A stretch of 64,000 bases of DNA, from assembly GCA_903934295.1 (NCBI GenBank), contig CAIZNI010000020.1, forward strand, positions 62,001-126,000, read 5' to 3'. Numbering within the stretch: the stretch's first letter is position 1; the number at the start of each line of letters is the position of its first letter. This DNA is from an uncultured beta proteobacterium (lineage in GTDB: Bacteria > Pseudomonadota > Gammaproteobacteria > Burkholderiales > Burkholderiaceae_E). A model generated the notes under the pieces. It did not search any database and had not been told where the DNA came from. It worked only from the letters and a program-made list of their open reading frames with translations. The position numbers and the translations under genes are program-made. Of this stretch, positions 1-8,634 are shown in pieces.

Positions 1-995
1 TGCCGGGCGTTCCACAGGCGCGTGCGGTCTTCCGGACGGCTGGCCCATTCAAAGTCCTGACCCCCGAGATCGCTGGCGATCGACTGGACGAGCTCGGCCT
101 GCTCGCGCGCCGAGGCGTCGGTGCCGTGGAATTCGAAGAACAGGGTCGGCGCCTCGCGCAGCGTGGTGTGGCTGTGGGCGTTGATCGCGCGGATGGTGCG
201 CTCGCACAGGAACTCGCTGCGGGCGATCGGCACGCCGAGCTGGATGGTCTGGATGACGGTGTTCACCGCATCGGCCATCGAGGCGAAGCTGACGACCGCC
301 GCGCTCATCGCCTCGGGCACCGGGTACAGCTTCAGCGTGACCTCGGTGATGATGCCCAGCGTGCCCTCCGAGCCGATGAACAGGCGGGTGAGGTCGTAGC
401 CGGCAGAGGACTTCTTGGCGCGCCCCGCGGTGCGGATCACCTTGCCGTCGGCGGTGACGACCGTCAGCGACAGCACGTTCTCCCGCATCGTGCCGTAGCG
501 CACCGCGTTGGTGCCCGACGCGCGGGTCGCGCACATCCCGCCGATGCTGGCGTCGGCGCCCGGATCGATCGGAAAGAACAGGCCGGTGGTCTTCAAATGC
601 TCGTTGAGCTGCTTGCGCAGCACGCCGGTCTGCACGGTGACGGTGAGGTCGGCCGCATCGACCGCCAGCACCGCATTCATCTGCGACAGGTCGATGGTGA
701 CACCGCCCTGCACCGCGAGCAGGTGGCCCTCGAGCGAGGAGCCGGCGCCGTACGCGATCAGCGGATAGCGGTGCGCGCGGCACAGCCGGACCGTGTCGGC
801 GACCTCGGCGGTGCTCTGCGCGAAGACCACCGCCTCGGGCGCGGTCATCGGAAACGGCGATTCATCGCGACCGTGGTGATCGCGCACCGCCTGCGCGACC
901 GAGAATCGATCGCCGAAACGGGCCTTGAGCGCTTCACCGAGTTCGGCTGGCAGGGGCCGGCGAAGCTCGGCCAGGAAGGGGTTCGGATGGTTCAT
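1..995 (-). CDS. FAD-linked oxidase (GlcD / D-lactate dehydrogenase-like), 3' end cut by the window
   Basis: About 331 residues are visible; the C-terminus lies beyond base 1. The N-terminal PCMH-type FAD-binding domain shows GAGSSLEGH (residues 83-91), PIDPGADASIGGM and FIGSEGTLGIITEV. The FAD-linked oxidase C-terminal domain then begins. This family oxidises 2-hydroxy acids such as D-lactate or glycolate and passes electrons to a quinone or cytochrome. The start is the ATG at 995 (MNHPNPF). It is divergent from an ABC transporter operon, and a TGTTAACATT motif lies between them. Because that motif also precedes the ureide genes, the substrate may be a ureide-derived hydroxy acid such as ureidoglycolate or glyoxylate hydrate. 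That link is inference; the family assignment is firm. Confidence 0.88.
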   Translation of the reverse strand, partial: MNHPNPFLAELRRPLPAELGEALKARFGDRFSVAQAVRDHHGRDESPFPMTAPEAVVFAQSTAEVADTVRLCRAHRYPLIAYGAGSSLEGHLLAVQGGVTIDLSQMNAVLAVDAADLTVTVQTGVLRKQLNEHLKTTGLFFPIDPGADASIGGMCATRASGTNAVRYGTMRENVLSLTVVTADGKVIRTAGRAKKSSAGYDLTRLFIGSEGTLGIITEVTLKLYPVPEAMSAAVVSFASMADAVNTVIQTIQLGVPIARSEFLCERTIRAINAHSHTTLREAPTLFFEFHGTDASAREQAELVQSIASDLGGQDFEWASRPEDRTRLWNAR

Positions 996-1073
996 GCTGG
1001 GTCTCCCGGGGGGCCGCGGCGAAAGGCGGGCCAGACTGCGGATTCTATTCGCACTCGCAGACGCGCCGGCTTT

Positions 1074-1083
1074 TGTTAACATT
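1074..1083. promoter_or_regulatory. TGTTAACATT motif, candidate operator, site 1
   Basis: The 8-bp palindrome TGTTAACA followed by TT lies between the divergent FAD-oxidase (start 995) and the transporter operon (start 1215). The identical 10-mer recurs at 4558 and 5114. It is AT-rich in a GC-rich background, so chance recurrence is unlikely. The likely binder is the GntR/FCD protein encoded at 3874-4566 (inference). Confidence 0.7.
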
Positions 1084-1214
1084 CCCTGTTGCCCGCTTGC
1101 TGCGGGCTGGCGGTCGGTCCGGTCGCCAGCCGGGCATGCCAATTGCGATATCCCAGTTTGCGTTACCCATTCAACATCGGCGCCCCGGCGTCCATCGGGT
1201 TCAAGGAGAACTTC

Positions 1215-2252
1215 ATGCTGTCACACAGGACACTGTCCCGGCTCGCCGGTCTGCTGCTCGCCGGCGTGCTCGGCACGGGCGTGGCCCAGGCGCAGGAAAC
1301 CAAGATCAAGTTCCAGCTCGACTGGCGCTTCGAGGGCCCGGCGGCGCTCTTCCTGACCTCCAAGGCCAAGGGCTACTACCAGGCCGAGAAGCTCGATGTC
1401 ACCGTCGATGCCGGCAACGGCTCAGGTAACGCGGTGAACCGGGTGGCCTCGGGCGCCTATGACATGGGCTTCGCCGACCTGGCCGCCCTGATGGAATTCC
1501 ACGGCAACAACCCGACCGCCCCGAACAAGCCGGTGGCGGTGATGATGGTCTACAACAACACCCCGGCGGCGGTGTTCGCGCTCAAGAAATCCGGCATCAA
1601 GACGCCGGCCGACCTGGTCGGCAAGAAGCTCGGCGCGCCGGTGTTCGATGCCGGGCGCAAGGCGTTCCCGATCTTCGCGAAGGCCAACAACATCGACCTG
1701 GCCAAGGTCAACTGGACGTCGATGGACCCGCCGCTGCGCGAAACGATGCTCGCCAAGGGCGACGTCGATGCGATCACCGGCTTCACCTTCACGTCGCTGC
1801 TCAACCTGAACGCCCGCGGCGTCAAGGACGAGGAAGTGGTGATCATGCCGTACCCGCAATTCGGCGTGAAACTCTACGGCAACGCGATCATCACTTCGGA
1901 AGCCTTCCTCAAGAAAAACCCCGATGCAGTCAAGGCCTTCCTGCGCGCCTTCACCAAGGGCGCCAAGGACGTCATCGCCGACCCCGATGGCGCGATCAAG
2001 TTCGTCAAGGAACGCGACGGGATCATCGACGAGGCGCTCGAGAAGCGCCGCCTGAAGCTGGCGATCGCCGGTTCGATCGCCACCGCCGATGCGCGTGCCG
2101 AAGGCTTCGGCGACATCCGCGGCCCGCGCCTGTCGCTGATGGCCTCGCAAGTGGCCGATGCGTTCGCCACCAAAGAGCGCATCAACCCGGACCGGGTCTG
2201 GGACGGCAGCTTCCTGCCCTCCAAAGAAGCGCGCAACATCCTCGGCAAGTAA
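1215..2252 (+). CDS. ABC transporter substrate-binding protein, NMT1/SsuA/TauA type
   Basis: A 345-aa periplasmic protein. The ATG at 1215 is chosen because AAGGAG sits just upstream (1203-1208) and a clear signal peptide follows (LLLAGVLGTGVAQA, cleavage near residue 26). The mature part begins KIKFQLDWRFEGPAALF and continues with the NMT1/THI5-like fold (GYYQAEKLDV, ASGAYDMGFADLAAL). Homologues bind thiamine precursors, sulfonates or other small organic nitrogen/sulfur compounds. It is first in an operon with an ATPase and a permease. Because the operon shares its motif with the HIU hydrolase and OHCU decarboxylase units, a purine or ureide substrate is plausible. The substrate itself is not shown by sequence. 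Confidence 0.88.
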   Translation: MLSHRTLSRLAGLLLAGVLGTGVAQAQETKIKFQLDWRFEGPAALFLTSKAKGYYQAEKLDVTVDAGNGSGNAVNRVASGAYDMGFADLAALMEFHGNNPTAPNKPVAVMMVYNNTPAAVFALKKSGIKTPADLVGKKLGAPVFDAGRKAFPIFAKANNIDLAKVNWTSMDPPLRETMLAKGDVDAITGFTFTSLLNLNARGVKDEEVVIMPYPQFGVKLYGNAIITSEAFLKKNPDAVKAFLRAFTKGAKDVIADPDGAIKFVKERDGIIDEALEKRRLKLAIAGSIATADARAEGFGDIRGPRLSLMASQVADAFATKERINPDRVWDGSFLPSKEARNILGK

Positions 2253-2283
2253 TTCCTTCAAGCCCAGCGGACAGGACCGGCAG

Positions 2284-3081
2284 ATGAGCCAGGCATTCGT
2301 GGATTTCCAGCAGGTCTGGCTCGCGTACAACGACGAGCTGCTCGAGCGCGAGGAATTCGCGATCGAGGACATCACGCTGTCCACCGGCGAGGGCGAGTTC
2401 ATCGCCATCGTCGGCCCGTCGGGCTGCGGCAAATCCACTTTCATGAAGCTGGCCACCGGCCTGAAGATGCCCAGCCGCGGCTCGGTGCGCATCGCCGGGC
2501 AGCCGGTGACCGGACCGCTGAAGATCGTCGGCATGGCCTTCCAGGCGCCGACCCTGCTGCCGTGGCGCACCACCATCGACAACGTGCTGCTGCCGCTGGA
2601 GATCGTCGAACCCTATCGCTCGCAGTTCAAGAAGAAGCGCGAGGAGTACATCGAGCGGGCGCGCAAGCTGCTGGCCACCGTCGGACTGCAGGGCTACGAG
2701 GACAAGTTTCCCTGGCAGCTGTCGGGCGGCATGCAGCAGCGCGCGTCCATCTGCCGGGCCCTGATCCACGAGCCGCGCATGCTGCTGCTCGACGAGCCCT
2801 TCGGCGCGCTCGATGCGTTCACCCGCGAGGAACTCTGGAACGTGTTGCGCGACCTGTGGACCACCCAGCGCTTCAACGTCATTCTGGTCACGCACGACCT
2901 GCGCGAGGCCGCCTACCTGGCCGACACCGTCTATGTGATGAGCAAACGGCCGGGGCGGATCATGGCCCGGCGCGAGATCGACCTGCCGCGGCCGCGCGAC
3001 CTCGACATCACCTACACCGACCGCTTCACCAGCCTGGTGCTCGAGCTGCGCTCGCGCATCGGTGAAATCCGCAAGTCCTGA
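2284..3081 (+). CDS. ABC transporter ATP-binding protein (SsuB/TauB family)
   Basis: A 265-aa ATPase energising the adjacent importer. Walker A is GPSGCGKST near residues 44-52, followed by the signature LSGGMQQR, Walker [14 protein letters not shown] and the switch histidine in VTHDLREA. The ATG at 2284 (MSQAFVDF) is preferred over an upstream in-frame ATG at 2158 that lies inside the binding-protein gene. It lies 31 bases after the binding-protein stop and 11 bases before the permease, so the three form one operon. Confidence 0.92.
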   Translation: MSQAFVDFQQVWLAYNDELLEREEFAIEDITLSTGEGEFIAIVGPSGCGKSTFMKLATGLKMPSRGSVRIAGQPVTGPLKIVGMAFQAPTLLPWRTTIDNVLLPLEIVEPYRSQFKKKREEYIERARKLLATVGLQGYEDKFPWQLSGGMQQRASICRALIHEPRMLLLDEPFGALDAFTREELWNVLRDLWTTQRFNVILVTHDLREAAYLADTVYVMSKRPGRIMARREIDLPRPRDLDITYTDRFTSLVLELRSRIGEIRKS

Positions 3082-3092
3082 AGGCAAGCGCC

Positions 3093-3857
3093 ATGGCCCG
3101 CAAGAAGAACTTCGAGAAGATCGCGCCGTGGGTGCTGCTGCTGGCGTCGATCCTGCTGTGGCAGGCGGTGTGCAGCCTGTTCGGCGTGTCCGAATTCGTG
3201 TTTCCGAGCCCGATCCAGATCGTGCACTCGCTGATCGAGTTCGCCGGCCCGATCGCCGATCACGCCTGGCGAACCTTCTGGACCACGATGGTCGGCTTCG
3301 CCCTGTCGATCGTGGTGGGTGTGTTGCTGGGCTTCGTGATCGGTTCGTCGCGGCTGGCCTACTCCGCGATGTATCCGCTGATGACCGCCTTCAACGCCCT
3401 GCCCAAGGCGGCGTTCGTGCCGATCCTGGTGGTGTGGTTCGGCATCGGCGTGGGCCCGGCCATCCTCACCGCCTTCCTGATCTCCTTTTTCCCGATCATG
3501 GTCAACATCGCCACCGGCCTGGCCACCCTCGAGCCCGAGCTCGAGGACGTCCTGCGGGTACTGGGCGCGCGCCGTCTCGATGTGCTGGTGAAGGTCGGTC
3601 TGCCGCGCTCGATGCCGTACTTCTTTGCGTCGCTGAAGGTCGCGATCACGCTGGCCTTCGTGGGCACCACCGTGTCGGAGATGAACGCCTCCAATGAAGG
3701 GATCGGCTATCTGCTGATCTCGGCGGGCTCGGCGATGAAGATGCCACTGGCCTTTGCCGGCCTGGTGGTCATCGCCGCGATGGCGATGGCGATGTACGAG
3801 CTGTTCTCGTGGATCGAGCGCCACACCACCGCCTGGGCGCACCGCGGTCAGCAGTAA
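3093..3857 (+). CDS. ABC transporter permease (SsuC/TauC family)
   Basis: A 254-aa inner-membrane permease with about six hydrophobic segments, starting with WVLLLASILLWQAVCSLF. The cytoplasmic EAA-like loop is present as LEPELEDVLRVLGARRLD, the site that contacts the ATPase. Size and topology are normal for this family. It is last in the SBP-ATPase-permease operon and converges on the GntR regulator, with only 16 bases between the stop codons. Confidence 0.92.
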   Translation: MARKKNFEKIAPWVLLLASILLWQAVCSLFGVSEFVFPSPIQIVHSLIEFAGPIADHAWRTFWTTMVGFALSIVVGVLLGFVIGSSRLAYSAMYPLMTAFNALPKAAFVPILVVWFGIGVGPAILTAFLISFFPIMVNIATGLATLEPELEDVLRVLGARRLDVLVKVGLPRSMPYFFASLKVAITLAFVGTTVSEMNASNEGIGYLLISAGSAMKMPLAFAGLVVIAAMAMAMYELFSWIERHTTAWAHRGQQ

Positions 3858-3873
3858 GCCGGCGCAGCACCGA

Positions 3874-4566
3874 TCAGCCCGCCCGCGGCTCGATCCCCGA
3901 CTCGATCTCGGTCAGCAGTTTCTCCATCAGCCGGCGGGCGCGCTGCCGGCCCCGGGCGTCGCCCTGCGCCAGGGCGGCGAGCAGTTCGGCGCGCAGCCCC
4001 GACACATACCGGGTGCGGCCGGGTTCCAGCGACAGCGCCGAGATCAGCATCGAGCGGGTGACGAGTTCACGCACCATCGACTCGAGCACCGGATTGCCGG
4101 CCAGCGCCGCCAGCCGGTTGTGGAAGTCGGCGGCCGCCCGCAGCCAGCCCGCGCTGTCGCCGGCCTCGAAGGCCGCCTGACCGCGCGCGATCAGGCGCGA
4201 CAGCGCGGCAAGGGCGCGCGCGCCCAACTGCCCGGCCAGGGCCGCGGCAAGGCCGCCCTCGAGCAGCCGGCGGGCCTCGAACAGGTGCCGTGCCTCGTCG
4301 GGCCCGGGGCGCGCCACCGCGCAACCGCGATTGGGCACCCGCTCGACGATGCGGTCGTGCGCGAGCCGCAGCAGGCCCATGCGCACCACCGCGCGGGGCA
4401 CCCCCAGACGCAGGCCGATCGCCGACTCCACCAGCCGGGTTCCCGGGGGCAGGCGCTGCGCCAGGATGTCCTCGAAGATGGCGTCGTAGACCCGGCTGTC
4501 GGCACCGACCAGATCGCCCTTGACGCGCGCCGGGCGACCGGCGCCATACCCCTCGGGTGTTAACAT
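3874..4566 (-). CDS. GntR-family transcriptional regulator with FCD ligand domain
   Basis: About 230 aa from the ATG at 4566 (MLTPEGYG). A winged helix-turn-helix ([21 protein letters not shown], then [22 protein letters not shown]) is followed by an all-helical FCD domain ([39 protein letters not shown]). FCD regulators bind small carboxylate or ureide effectors. The chosen start codon lies inside the TGTTAACATT motif, so repressor binding there could block its own expression. An upstream ATG at 4620 is possible. The gene is divergent from HIU hydrolase, which places it as the local regulator of the ureide genes (inference from position and motif). Confidence 0.85.
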   Translation of the reverse strand: MLTPEGYGAGRPARVKGDLVGADSRVYDAIFEDILAQRLPPGTRLVESAIGLRLGVPRAVVRMGLLRLAHDRIVERVPNRGCAVARPGPDEARHLFEARRLLEGGLAAALAGQLGARALAALSRLIARGQAAFEAGDSAGWLRAAADFHNRLAALAGNPVLESMVRELVTRSMLISALSLEPGRTRYVSGLRAELLAALAQGDARGRQRARRLMEKLLTEIESGIEPRAG

Positions 4567-4567
4567 T
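4558..4567. promoter_or_regulatory. TGTTAACATT motif, candidate operator, site 2
   Basis: The second copy of the 10-mer lies between the divergent GntR regulator and HIU hydrolase genes, 86 bases before the hydrolase start. It overlaps the regulator's own start codon, which suggests autoregulation. Confidence 0.72.
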
Positions 4568-4652
4568 CTTCGCACTCCTTCCCGCCGCGCCTGCGGCGCC
4601 CGCCCGCCCGCTGTTCGCACAGCGGCGGCGACCCGCTTGCATCGTCACCATC

Positions 4653-5003
4653 ATGGGCCAGCTCACCACCCACATCCTCGACACCGCCCAGGGCCGGCCC
4701 GCCGCCGACGTCCGGGTGGAACTCTTCGCCATGGACGGCGTGCCGGTGAAGCTGCTGGAGACCCGCACCAACCGGGATGGCCGCTGCGACGCGCCGCTGC
4801 TCAGCGGCGCGGCCTTGCGGCCGGGCCGCTATCAGCTGGTGTTTCATGTCGGCGACTATTTCGCGGCCCAGGGTCTGCCGGTCGCCGACCCGCCCTTCCT
4901 CGATCAGGTGCCGCTGGCGGTGGGCATCGCCGATGCGCAGGCCCACTACCATGTGCCGCTGCTGGTGTCGCCCTGGAGCTACGCCACCTACCGCGGCAGC
5001 TGA
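4653..5003 (+). CDS. uraH: 5-hydroxyisourate hydrolase (transthyretin-like)
   Basis: A 116-aa protein that hydrolyses 5-hydroxyisourate, the unstable uricase product, to OHCU. Hallmarks are the N-terminal [11 protein letters not shown] with its catalytic His, the arginine region [10 protein letters not shown], the [16 protein letters not shown] segment and the diagnostic C-terminal YRGS. Length matches the family. The ATG at 4653 (MGQLTTH) is chosen; an upstream in-frame GTG at 4557 would add 32 residues not found in the family and would start inside the operator motif. The next pathway enzyme follows at 5171. No uricase is visible in this window. Confidence 0.96.
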   Translation: MGQLTTHILDTAQGRPAADVRVELFAMDGVPVKLLETRTNRDGRCDAPLLSGAALRPGRYQLVFHVGDYFAAQGLPVADPPFLDQVPLAVGIADAQAHYHVPLLVSPWSYATYRGS

Positions 5004-5107
5004 GCCGCGCGCGCGCCTTGCGGCGTGCTGCCCGACACTGGCGCGGCCTTCACTGCCCAGCCGTTCGACGCCAGGTTCCATGGCCATTTCATCCGGGATC
5101 GATCAGT

Positions 5108-5127
5108 CGAAAATGTTAACATTTTCG
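5108..5127. promoter_or_regulatory. Perfect 20-bp palindrome around TGTTAACATT, candidate operator, site 3
   Basis: CGAAAATGTT followed directly by AACATTTTCG is a perfect inverted repeat centred at 5117/5118, 43 bases before the OHCU decarboxylase start. It is the most symmetric of the three copies and so probably shows the full operator. A separate site here suggests OHCU decarboxylase can be transcribed on its own. Confidence 0.78.
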
Positions 5128-5170
5128 CCCGTTCCTCCTGCCCACCGACCGCGTCAACCGGAAATCCGCC

Positions 5171-5683
5171 ATGGCCACGCTGGACCGCATCAACTCGCTC
5201 TCGCCCGCCGAATTCTCGGCGCTCTTCGGCAAGGTGTACGAGCATTCCGGCTGGATCGCGGAACGCGCCTTCGGGCGGCGGCCGTTCGCCAGCGAGACCG
5301 AGCTGCTGCTGGCGCTGTGGGGCGCGGTTCAGGCGGCCTCGGCGCGCGAGCAGCTGGCGCTGCTCAATGCCCACCCCGAACTGGCCGGGCGCGAGGCGCA
5401 GGCCGGCACCCTCACCGACGCCTCGAAGAACGAGCAGCGCCTGGCCGGGCTGGGTGCGCTCGATGACGCGCAGCGCGCCGAGCTGGGGGCACTGAACCGC
5501 CGCTACCTCGAGCAGTTCGGCTTTCCCTTCATCATCTGCGCCCGGCTGAACAGCCGCGAGGCGATCTTCGGCAGCCTGCGCGCCCGGCTGACCAACGCGC
5601 CCGAGCATGAAATGCAGAACGCACTGGCGCAGGTCGGCCAGATCGCCCAGCTGCGCCTGCTCGACATCCTGCGCGACGCCTGA
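5171..5683 (+). CDS. uraD: 2-oxo-4-hydroxy-4-carboxy-5-ureidoimidazoline (OHCU) decarboxylase
   Basis: A 170-aa enzyme converting OHCU to S-allantoin, the step after HIU hydrolase. The family's catalytic histidine motif is seen as LNAHPELAG, followed by a SKNEQRLAGL stretch and the C-terminal FGFPFIICARLNSREAI segment. The protein is all-helical and of normal length. The ATG at 5171 opens MATLDRINSLSPAEF. It lies 167 bases after uraH with its own operator-like palindrome. Confidence 0.95.
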   Translation: MATLDRINSLSPAEFSALFGKVYEHSGWIAERAFGRRPFASETELLLALWGAVQAASAREQLALLNAHPELAGREAQAGTLTDASKNEQRLAGLGALDDAQRAELGALNRRYLEQFGFPFIICARLNSREAIFGSLRARLTNAPEHEMQNALAQVGQIAQLRLLDILRDA

Positions 5684-5752
5684 AGCGCCGCCCGCCTGTC
5701 GCCCGCAGGGTCGCCAACGCGGCCTTGCGCCATCCTTCGGTAGACTTCGGCC

Positions 5753-6310
5753 ATGGGAAACAGACTTTCGCAAATTGCCACGCGCACCGGCGACGATGGC
5801 ACCACCGGCCTGGGTGACGGCAGCCGAACCCGCAAGGACAGCCTGCGCGTCACCGCGCTGGGCGATGTCGACGAGCTCAACTCCACCATCGGCCTGCTGC
5901 TCACCGAGCCGATGCCCGACGCGCTGCGCGATGCCTTCATCGACATCCAGCATGATCTCTTCGATCTGGGTGGCGAGCTGTGCATCCCCGGCTACGAGAA
6001 CGTCAGCGACGCGCAGGTCGCGCGCCTGGACGAGCTGCTCGAACGCCACAACGCCACCTTGCCCCGGCTGCAGGAATTCATCCTGCCCGGCGGTTCTCGC
6101 GCGGCGGCCATCGCCCACATCGCCCGCACCGTGTGCCGGCGCGCCGAGCGCGCGGTGGTGTCGCTGGGGGCCGAAGAAACGGTGCGGCCCGCGTGCCGGC
6201 AATACCTGAACCGGCTGTCGGACCTGCTGTTCGTGCTGTCGCGCGTGCTCAACCGCGCCGACGGGGGCAGCGACGTGCTCTGGCAGCAGGGGCGCAACAA
6301 ACCCGGCTGA
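5753..6310 (+). CDS. Cob(I)alamin adenosyltransferase, PduO type
   Basis: A 185-aa enzyme that transfers the 5'-deoxyadenosyl group from ATP to cob(I)alamin or cob(I)yrinate diamide, making coenzyme B12. The N-terminal ATP-binding motif TRTGDDGTTGLGDGSR (residues 9-24) and the VDELNSTIGLL helix are diagnostic. The C-terminal CRRAERAVVSL and LNRLSDLLFVLSRVLNR helices complete the five-helix bundle. It sits 69 bases after uraD but is unrelated in function. The ATG at 5753 lacks a strong ribosome-binding site. Confidence 0.94.
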   Translation: MGNRLSQIATRTGDDGTTGLGDGSRTRKDSLRVTALGDVDELNSTIGLLLTEPMPDALRDAFIDIQHDLFDLGGELCIPGYENVSDAQVARLDELLERHNATLPRLQEFILPGGSRAAAIAHIARTVCRRAERAVVSLGAEETVRPACRQYLNRLSDLLFVLSRVLNRADGGSDVLWQQGRNKPG

Positions 6311-6357
6311 GGGCCGGCGCGCTCACGCCAGCGGTCGCTGACAGACGACAACAACCG

Positions 6358-6783
6358 CTAGCCGTTGGCCACCGGCGCGTCCACGAACAGCGCGTTCACC
6401 TCGGCGACCAGCCGCTCGCCCGACATCAATCGACCAAAGGCGAGCGTCTTGCGCCCGTCCTCCTCGGCCCGGTCAAGGAGTACATGCAGCCATTCGCCCT
6501 GCTCGGCGGCGCTGCGGTAATCGATGGTCATGCGCGCGGTCAGGCGTCTGCGGCCGCCTGTGCGGGCCGAGAGCATGTAGCCCATCGCCACATCCAGCAC
6601 GGTCGCCGATACGCCCCCATGCAGACGACCGCGGGCGTTCAGATGGGTCGGACCGACCAGCAATCCGATTTCGAGTGCGTCCCCCTCGCCGCGGCTCATG
6701 AATCCACCCAGCGCCTCGAGCACGGGGCTGCTGCGCAGGAGGGGGCCGAACCCCGGCGGAACGGGGGAAAGGGTATTCGTCAT
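6358..6783 (-). CDS. PaaI-family hotdog thioesterase
   Basis: A 141-aa hotdog-fold protein with the PaaI/YbgC-like signature HLNARGRLHGGVSATVLDVAMG, in which the HGG segment is the usual active-site region. It probably hydrolyses an acyl-CoA thioester. Its start overlaps the stop of the upstream alpha/beta hydrolase by 4 bases (6780-6783), so the two are translationally coupled and driven from the sigma-factor promoter. The substrate is unknown. Confidence 0.85.
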   Translation of the reverse strand: MTNTLSPVPPGFGPLLRSSPVLEALGGFMSRGEGDALEIGLLVGPTHLNARGRLHGGVSATVLDVAMGYMLSARTGGRRRLTARMTIDYRSAAEQGEWLHVLLDRAEEDGRKTLAFGRLMSGERLVAEVNALFVDAPVANG

Positions 6784-7685
6784 GACGGGTCAACCAGAAG
6801 GGGTTTCAGGAGAGCTTGCTCGAACATTGGCCAGAGCGCATCGGTACCCTCACGGCGGAAGGCGCCGGTGTGCCCGATCCTGACCAGGCCCACATCACCC
6901 GGCTTCACCACCTTGACGGTCGATGGCGCATTGGGCATCGCAGCCAACAGCTTGCGGGTGCAGTGCTCTGTCATTGCATCGTCATCGGTAAAGCTGAAAG
7001 CTTCGATACGAAAACGGGCCGAGTGCAGACTGGGCAGCAACCGGTCCGGTTCTACCCCCCAGGCGAATTCAGGATGCCGGCACCACCGCGACCATTGCCG
7101 CATGGCTGGCGCCGGCAGGTCGCCCACCATGCGCAGGGCCTTGCCGGGAAAATAGCCGAACAAAGGCGTCAGGACCGGCGCTGCCAGATGCAGCATCAAG
7201 GGCGCGAGTCGTCGTGACGCAGGCGCCCAGTCGCGCCAGTAGCCCGAGCCGGCCGCCACGCAAACCACCGTCTCCAGTCGCGCCTGCGTCTGGTCGTCGG
7301 TCATCGCCGCATGATGCGCGCCCAGACTGTGCCCGATCAGACCGATGGGCGCGCCGCCGGCCAGCGCGGACAGTGCATTGACGGCAGCCGGGAAGTCCCG
7401 ACGGGCCCAGGTCAGCATGTCGGCATCGAGCCCGCGCAGCGATTGGCGATGCGCTGGGCTGCGGGAGGCACCGATGCCCCTGAGGTCAAAGGTCATCACG
7501 CGATGCCCTTTCTGCGCGAGCCAGCCGGCCAATGGAAAGTAGAAACGTTGCGCGATGCCGAGTCCGCCCGCGATCAGCACGGGCCGCTGGTGGGGGTTGC
7601 GCGGCCCGAAGACCTGACCCTGAAGGACGACACCATCGGCGGTCGTCAGTGCCACCGGTTCAATCGAGACCGCTTCCTGCGTCAC
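6780..7685 (-). CDS. Alpha/beta hydrolase
   Basis: A 301-aa soluble hydrolase. The nucleophile elbow is GHSLGAHH, the oxyanion/cap entry is LIAGGLGIAQRFYFPLAGWLA, and a catalytic acid is likely in the FTDDDAMTEH segment. It resembles COG4757-type predicted hydrolases. The start is a GTG at 7685 overlapping the sigma-factor stop (GTGA). It is the middle gene of a sigma-hydrolase-thioesterase operon. The substrate cannot be named. Confidence 0.83.
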   Translation of the reverse strand: MTQEAVSIEPVALTTADGVVLQGQVFGPRNPHQRPVLIAGGLGIAQRFYFPLAGWLAQKGHRVMTFDLRGIGASRSPAHRQSLRGLDADMLTWARRDFPAAVNALSALAGGAPIGLIGHSLGAHHAAMTDDQTQARLETVVCVAAGSGYWRDWAPASRRLAPLMLHLAAPVLTPLFGYFPGKALRMVGDLPAPAMRQWSRWCRHPEFAWGVEPDRLLPSLHSARFRIEAFSFTDDDAMTEHCTRKLLAAMPNAPSTVKVVKPGDVGLVRIGHTGAFRREGTDALWPMFEQALLKPLLVDPS

Positions 7686-8557
7686 TGGGGCGCTCCTGGC
7701 TGCATGAATCCCTCGTGGGTCAGTACGGCAAGAATGGCGCTGCGCATGCTTTCCGGCGCCCGGTAATCGGGATGCGCACGCAAAATGGCGGCTGCGTCGC
7801 AGACTCTTGTGAAGGCAGCGAACTGCCGCTCGGCTTCCTGCATTTCATCCTGGCGAATCGCGATCACCGCTCCCCGGTCGACACCGCCTGACCGGGCCAG
7901 ATGGCGAACCGCAGGCAACTGACGCTCGCAACGACACCTGGCATCCGGATTGACCAGTCCGCAGGATCGACCCATGAACGTGTCCAGACGCGAGCGGGCA
8001 CGCGACAAGCGCTGGCGGTAGGCCGCTGGTGTGATGCCAGCCACCGCCCCGGCCTGCCGGGAATCGAGTCCAAACACGGTGTCGATCACGTAAACCAGGC
8101 GATGCTCCCGGTCCAGGGCCATCAGCATCGACTGGGTGCAGGCCAATGCCACCTGACGCGCTTCCAGCTTGTCCTGCGGACTGAGTGCTGTCGCCCCTGC
8201 GGTGTCTTTGGCCAACGACGAGGCAAACGCCAGACCCTGTTCGAGGCGTTCCGCGATGGCGTCCAGGGACACTTCCGGTGACTCCGCCTTGCGGGTGCGC
8301 GCCGTCATGAGGTGATTGTGGGCCACACGCCAGACCCAGGTCGAGAAGGCCGACTCACCTCGGAAGCCTGCCAGATGCGTCACAACCTTCAGCAGGATCT
8401 CCTGCGTCGCGTCCGCGGCATCGTCGCGATGGCCCAGCACATGGACCGCCAGCTTGTAGATGCCCGGCTGGATCGTCGTGATCAGCGAATCGGTGGCCGA
8501 CAGACTGCCGTCGAGCGCATCACGGATCGTCGAGGAATCAGGCTCTGCAATTTTCAT
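7682..8557 (-). CDS. ECF-type RNA polymerase sigma factor with C-terminal extension
   Basis: A 291-aa protein. Region 2 is recognisable as GHRDDAADATQEILLKVVTHL followed by FRGESAFSTWVWRVAHNHLM. Region 4 follows near residues 140-185 (ALDREHRLVYVIDTVFGLD, then the recognition helix ITPAAYRQRLSRARSRL). After region 4 come about 100 more residues, starting with a Cys-rich CGLVNPDARCRCERQ stretch. No separate anti-sigma gene is adjacent, so the extension may be the sensing or regulatory part (inference). It is first in a coupled operon with a hydrolase and a thioesterase, and divergent from a PLP enzyme. Confidence 0.87.
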   Translation of the reverse strand: MKIAEPDSSTIRDALDGSLSATDSLITTIQPGIYKLAVHVLGHRDDAADATQEILLKVVTHLAGFRGESAFSTWVWRVAHNHLMTARTRKAESPEVSLDAIAERLEQGLAFASSLAKDTAGATALSPQDKLEARQVALACTQSMLMALDREHRLVYVIDTVFGLDSRQAGAVAGITPAAYRQRLSRARSRLDTFMGRSCGLVNPDARCRCERQLPAVRHLARSGGVDRGAVIAIRQDEMQEAERQFAAFTRVCDAAAILRAHPDYRAPESMRSAILAVLTHEGFMQPGAPQ

Positions 8558-8634
8558 GACTGTCTTGCCCCTTCGGCCCGGATGCCGTTGCCTCGCCTGC
8601 CCACCAGGAGGATCGGCGGACCTCTGTCGCTACT

